Assembly (NCBI GenBank): GCA_002753565.1
Contig: PEAM01000023.1
Location: 1 to 64,000, forward strand
Reading direction: 5' to 3'
Origin: Magnetococcales bacterium
GTDB taxonomy: Bacteria > Pseudomonadota > Magnetococcia > Magnetococcales > JADFYX01
Length of the DNA stretch: 64,000 bases
How positions within the stretch are numbered: the stretch's first letter is position 1; each line of letters opens with the position of its first letter. Below the pieces are notes generated by a model. It had not been told where the DNA came from. It did not search any database and was given only the letters and a program-made list of their open reading frames with translations. Shown piece by piece: positions 63,135 to 64,000 of this stretch. The position numbers and the translations under genes are program-made.

Positions 63135-63928
63135 CGCTGCTCTGGTTGGACCCTCCCCCCCCCCACTCTCTCCGTTTTTTTTTCAGATTATAGAGATTTC
63201 AAACCAAATGTGTGCAAAATGATTGCGGATGGGTCTGGAAAGGCATGAATGCCTTCCCAGCGGGTTTGGGCAGCGCCCAAGGTTCCAAGTATTTTGTTTT
63301 AAGTTGTTTTTTACCTTTAAAAGCGTGGGGGTTTAGGGGCCTGCAAAGCCTCCCAAGGTGTTGACTTTGCCTTTAACCATTGCCCCTCAACCAAAGGCCG
63401 GATATAGGGATGCAACTTTTCCTCTTTTGCTCAATGAAAAGTGTTCCTTGCTCAGTGGGGCGGACCATATATGACTATAAACCTGGGAAACAGCTGTTGA
63501 GAGTGCTTGAATAACGCAAGATATTGGTCTGCCTGGACTGATGGCAGAAATCACCGTCATCTTATTTGGTGACAAGAATTTCTGCTAACAGGCTGGGTGA
63601 AAGAGCGACCCTCCCTAAATGGCCCACCGTTTTTTTTTCATTTTGTTTGGTAGACTTCTGGGCTCAATATTTTATACTGGGGAGACTTTTTTTGGTTTAA
63701 GAGGTTTGCAAATAAGAGTGAGAATCAACACGCTTTTTTCGCCTCATCAAGCTTTTAAGTTAATGGGGTAGAAAAAACCAAAAAAGGTGCTCCTGCCCCA
63801 TGGGGGGGTTACGTATCATACCATAGAGATCTCTCTTTTCAGCTGGCTGGCTGAGTTTGGCTTGGTATGAACCTGAAAAGGGGAAAGATGATGATTCCCC
63901 GGAACAATCGAACAAACTGGATGGTAAT
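63135..63928. other. Intergenic region with adjacent hairpins and homopolymers
   Basis: About 790 bases with no credible gene; a 62-codon minus-strand frame (63387-63575) has no ribosome site. A C10 tract (63155-63164) and a T9 tract (63175-63183) follow the SPOR gene, and two hairpins lie at 63237-63257 (GGAAAGGCAT/ATGCCTTCC) and 63266-63280 (TTGGGC/GCCCAA). The segment from the second hairpin reads CCCAAGGTTCC and resembles the one near 36943-36952. Confidence 0.45.
63237..63280. repeat. Double hairpin, possible dispersed repeat
   Basis: GGAAAGGCAT-GA-ATGCCTTCC and TTGGGC-AGC-GCCCAA stand side by side within 44 bases. The following CCAAGGTTCC is shared with 36943-36952. Such paired stems are typical of REP-like intergenic elements. 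Confidence 0.4.
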
Positions 63929-64000
63929 ATGTCTCAGAAAGAGCATGAAAAATCGGAGGTGTTGTCCCCGTTAGAGCGTTATGTTCGCGACAAGGTGCTG
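63929..64000 (+). CDS. Partial protein, N-terminus only
   Basis: A frame opens at ATG 63929, preceded by GGATGG, and remains open to the window end with 24 residues (MSQKEHEKSEVLSPLERYVR, then DKVL). Nothing can be said about its family. Earlier in-frame starts exist back to about 63833. Confidence 0.35.
   Translation, partial: MSQKEHEKSEVLSPLERYVRDKVL

Overview
Organism. The window looks like chromosome from a Gram-negative proteobacterium. A complete type IV minor-pilin operon, FeoAB, many multi-PAS sensor kinases and a small glycine/leucine-repeat membrane protein resembling the Mms6/MamG/MamD magnetosome proteins together suggest a magnetotactic lineage such as the Magnetococcales. That placement is inference; no rRNA gene is present and no database search was possible.

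Layout. (1) About 1-15176 is the right part of an integrated phage or phage-like element; its left end lies outside the window. It carries small early genes on the + strand, two toxin-antitoxin-type modules, an antirepressor remnant, a Mor-type activator, a prohead protease with a possible nested scaffold gene, a primase-helicase beside an iteron-like and AT-rich candidate origin, an excisionase-like gene and a tyrosine integrase. It ends in the 3' part of a tRNA-Thr gene, the likely attachment site. (2) 15.4-23.1 kb is the fimT-pilV-pilW-pilX-pilY1-pilE operon, with a PilY1 whose vWA domain is split by a large insertion of three repeated modules. (3) 23.4-28.7 kb holds the Mms6-like protein, an FHA protein, a Ser/Thr kinase, and a PhnD-type binding protein paired with a hybrid sensor kinase. 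(4) 29.1-31.7 kb is a SulP transporter divergent from an ArsR-family regulator. (5) 31.7-41.2 kb is signalling: a double-receiver hybrid kinase, a MEDS-domain protein, a CheB homologue that has lost its key residues, and an NtrC-type regulator with its kinase. (6) 41.5-44.2 kb is feoA-feoB plus a cysteine-rich partner, behind a Fur-box-like site. (7) 44.5-48.3 kb is a partner-switching set (SpoIIE-type phosphatase, STAS protein, anti-sigma-type ATPase). (8) 48.3-53.3 kb holds an AGCS symporter with a tandem duplication at its 3' end, a TPR protein, a proline-rich Sel1 protein and a second STAS protein. (9) 53.6-63.1 kb is an unusual four-gene locus.

Best candidate for an undescribed system. 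The 53.6-63.1 kb locus encodes a 1321-residue multi-pass membrane protein ending in a PilZ-like domain, a ZorA/MotA/ExbB-like channel subunit with a very long cytoplasmic tail, a ZorB/MotB-like subunit with an OmpA-like C-terminus and Glu in place of the usual membrane Asp, and a secreted TPR-SPOR protein. It resembles an ion-driven stator complex, but none of the Zorya effector genes is present within the window.
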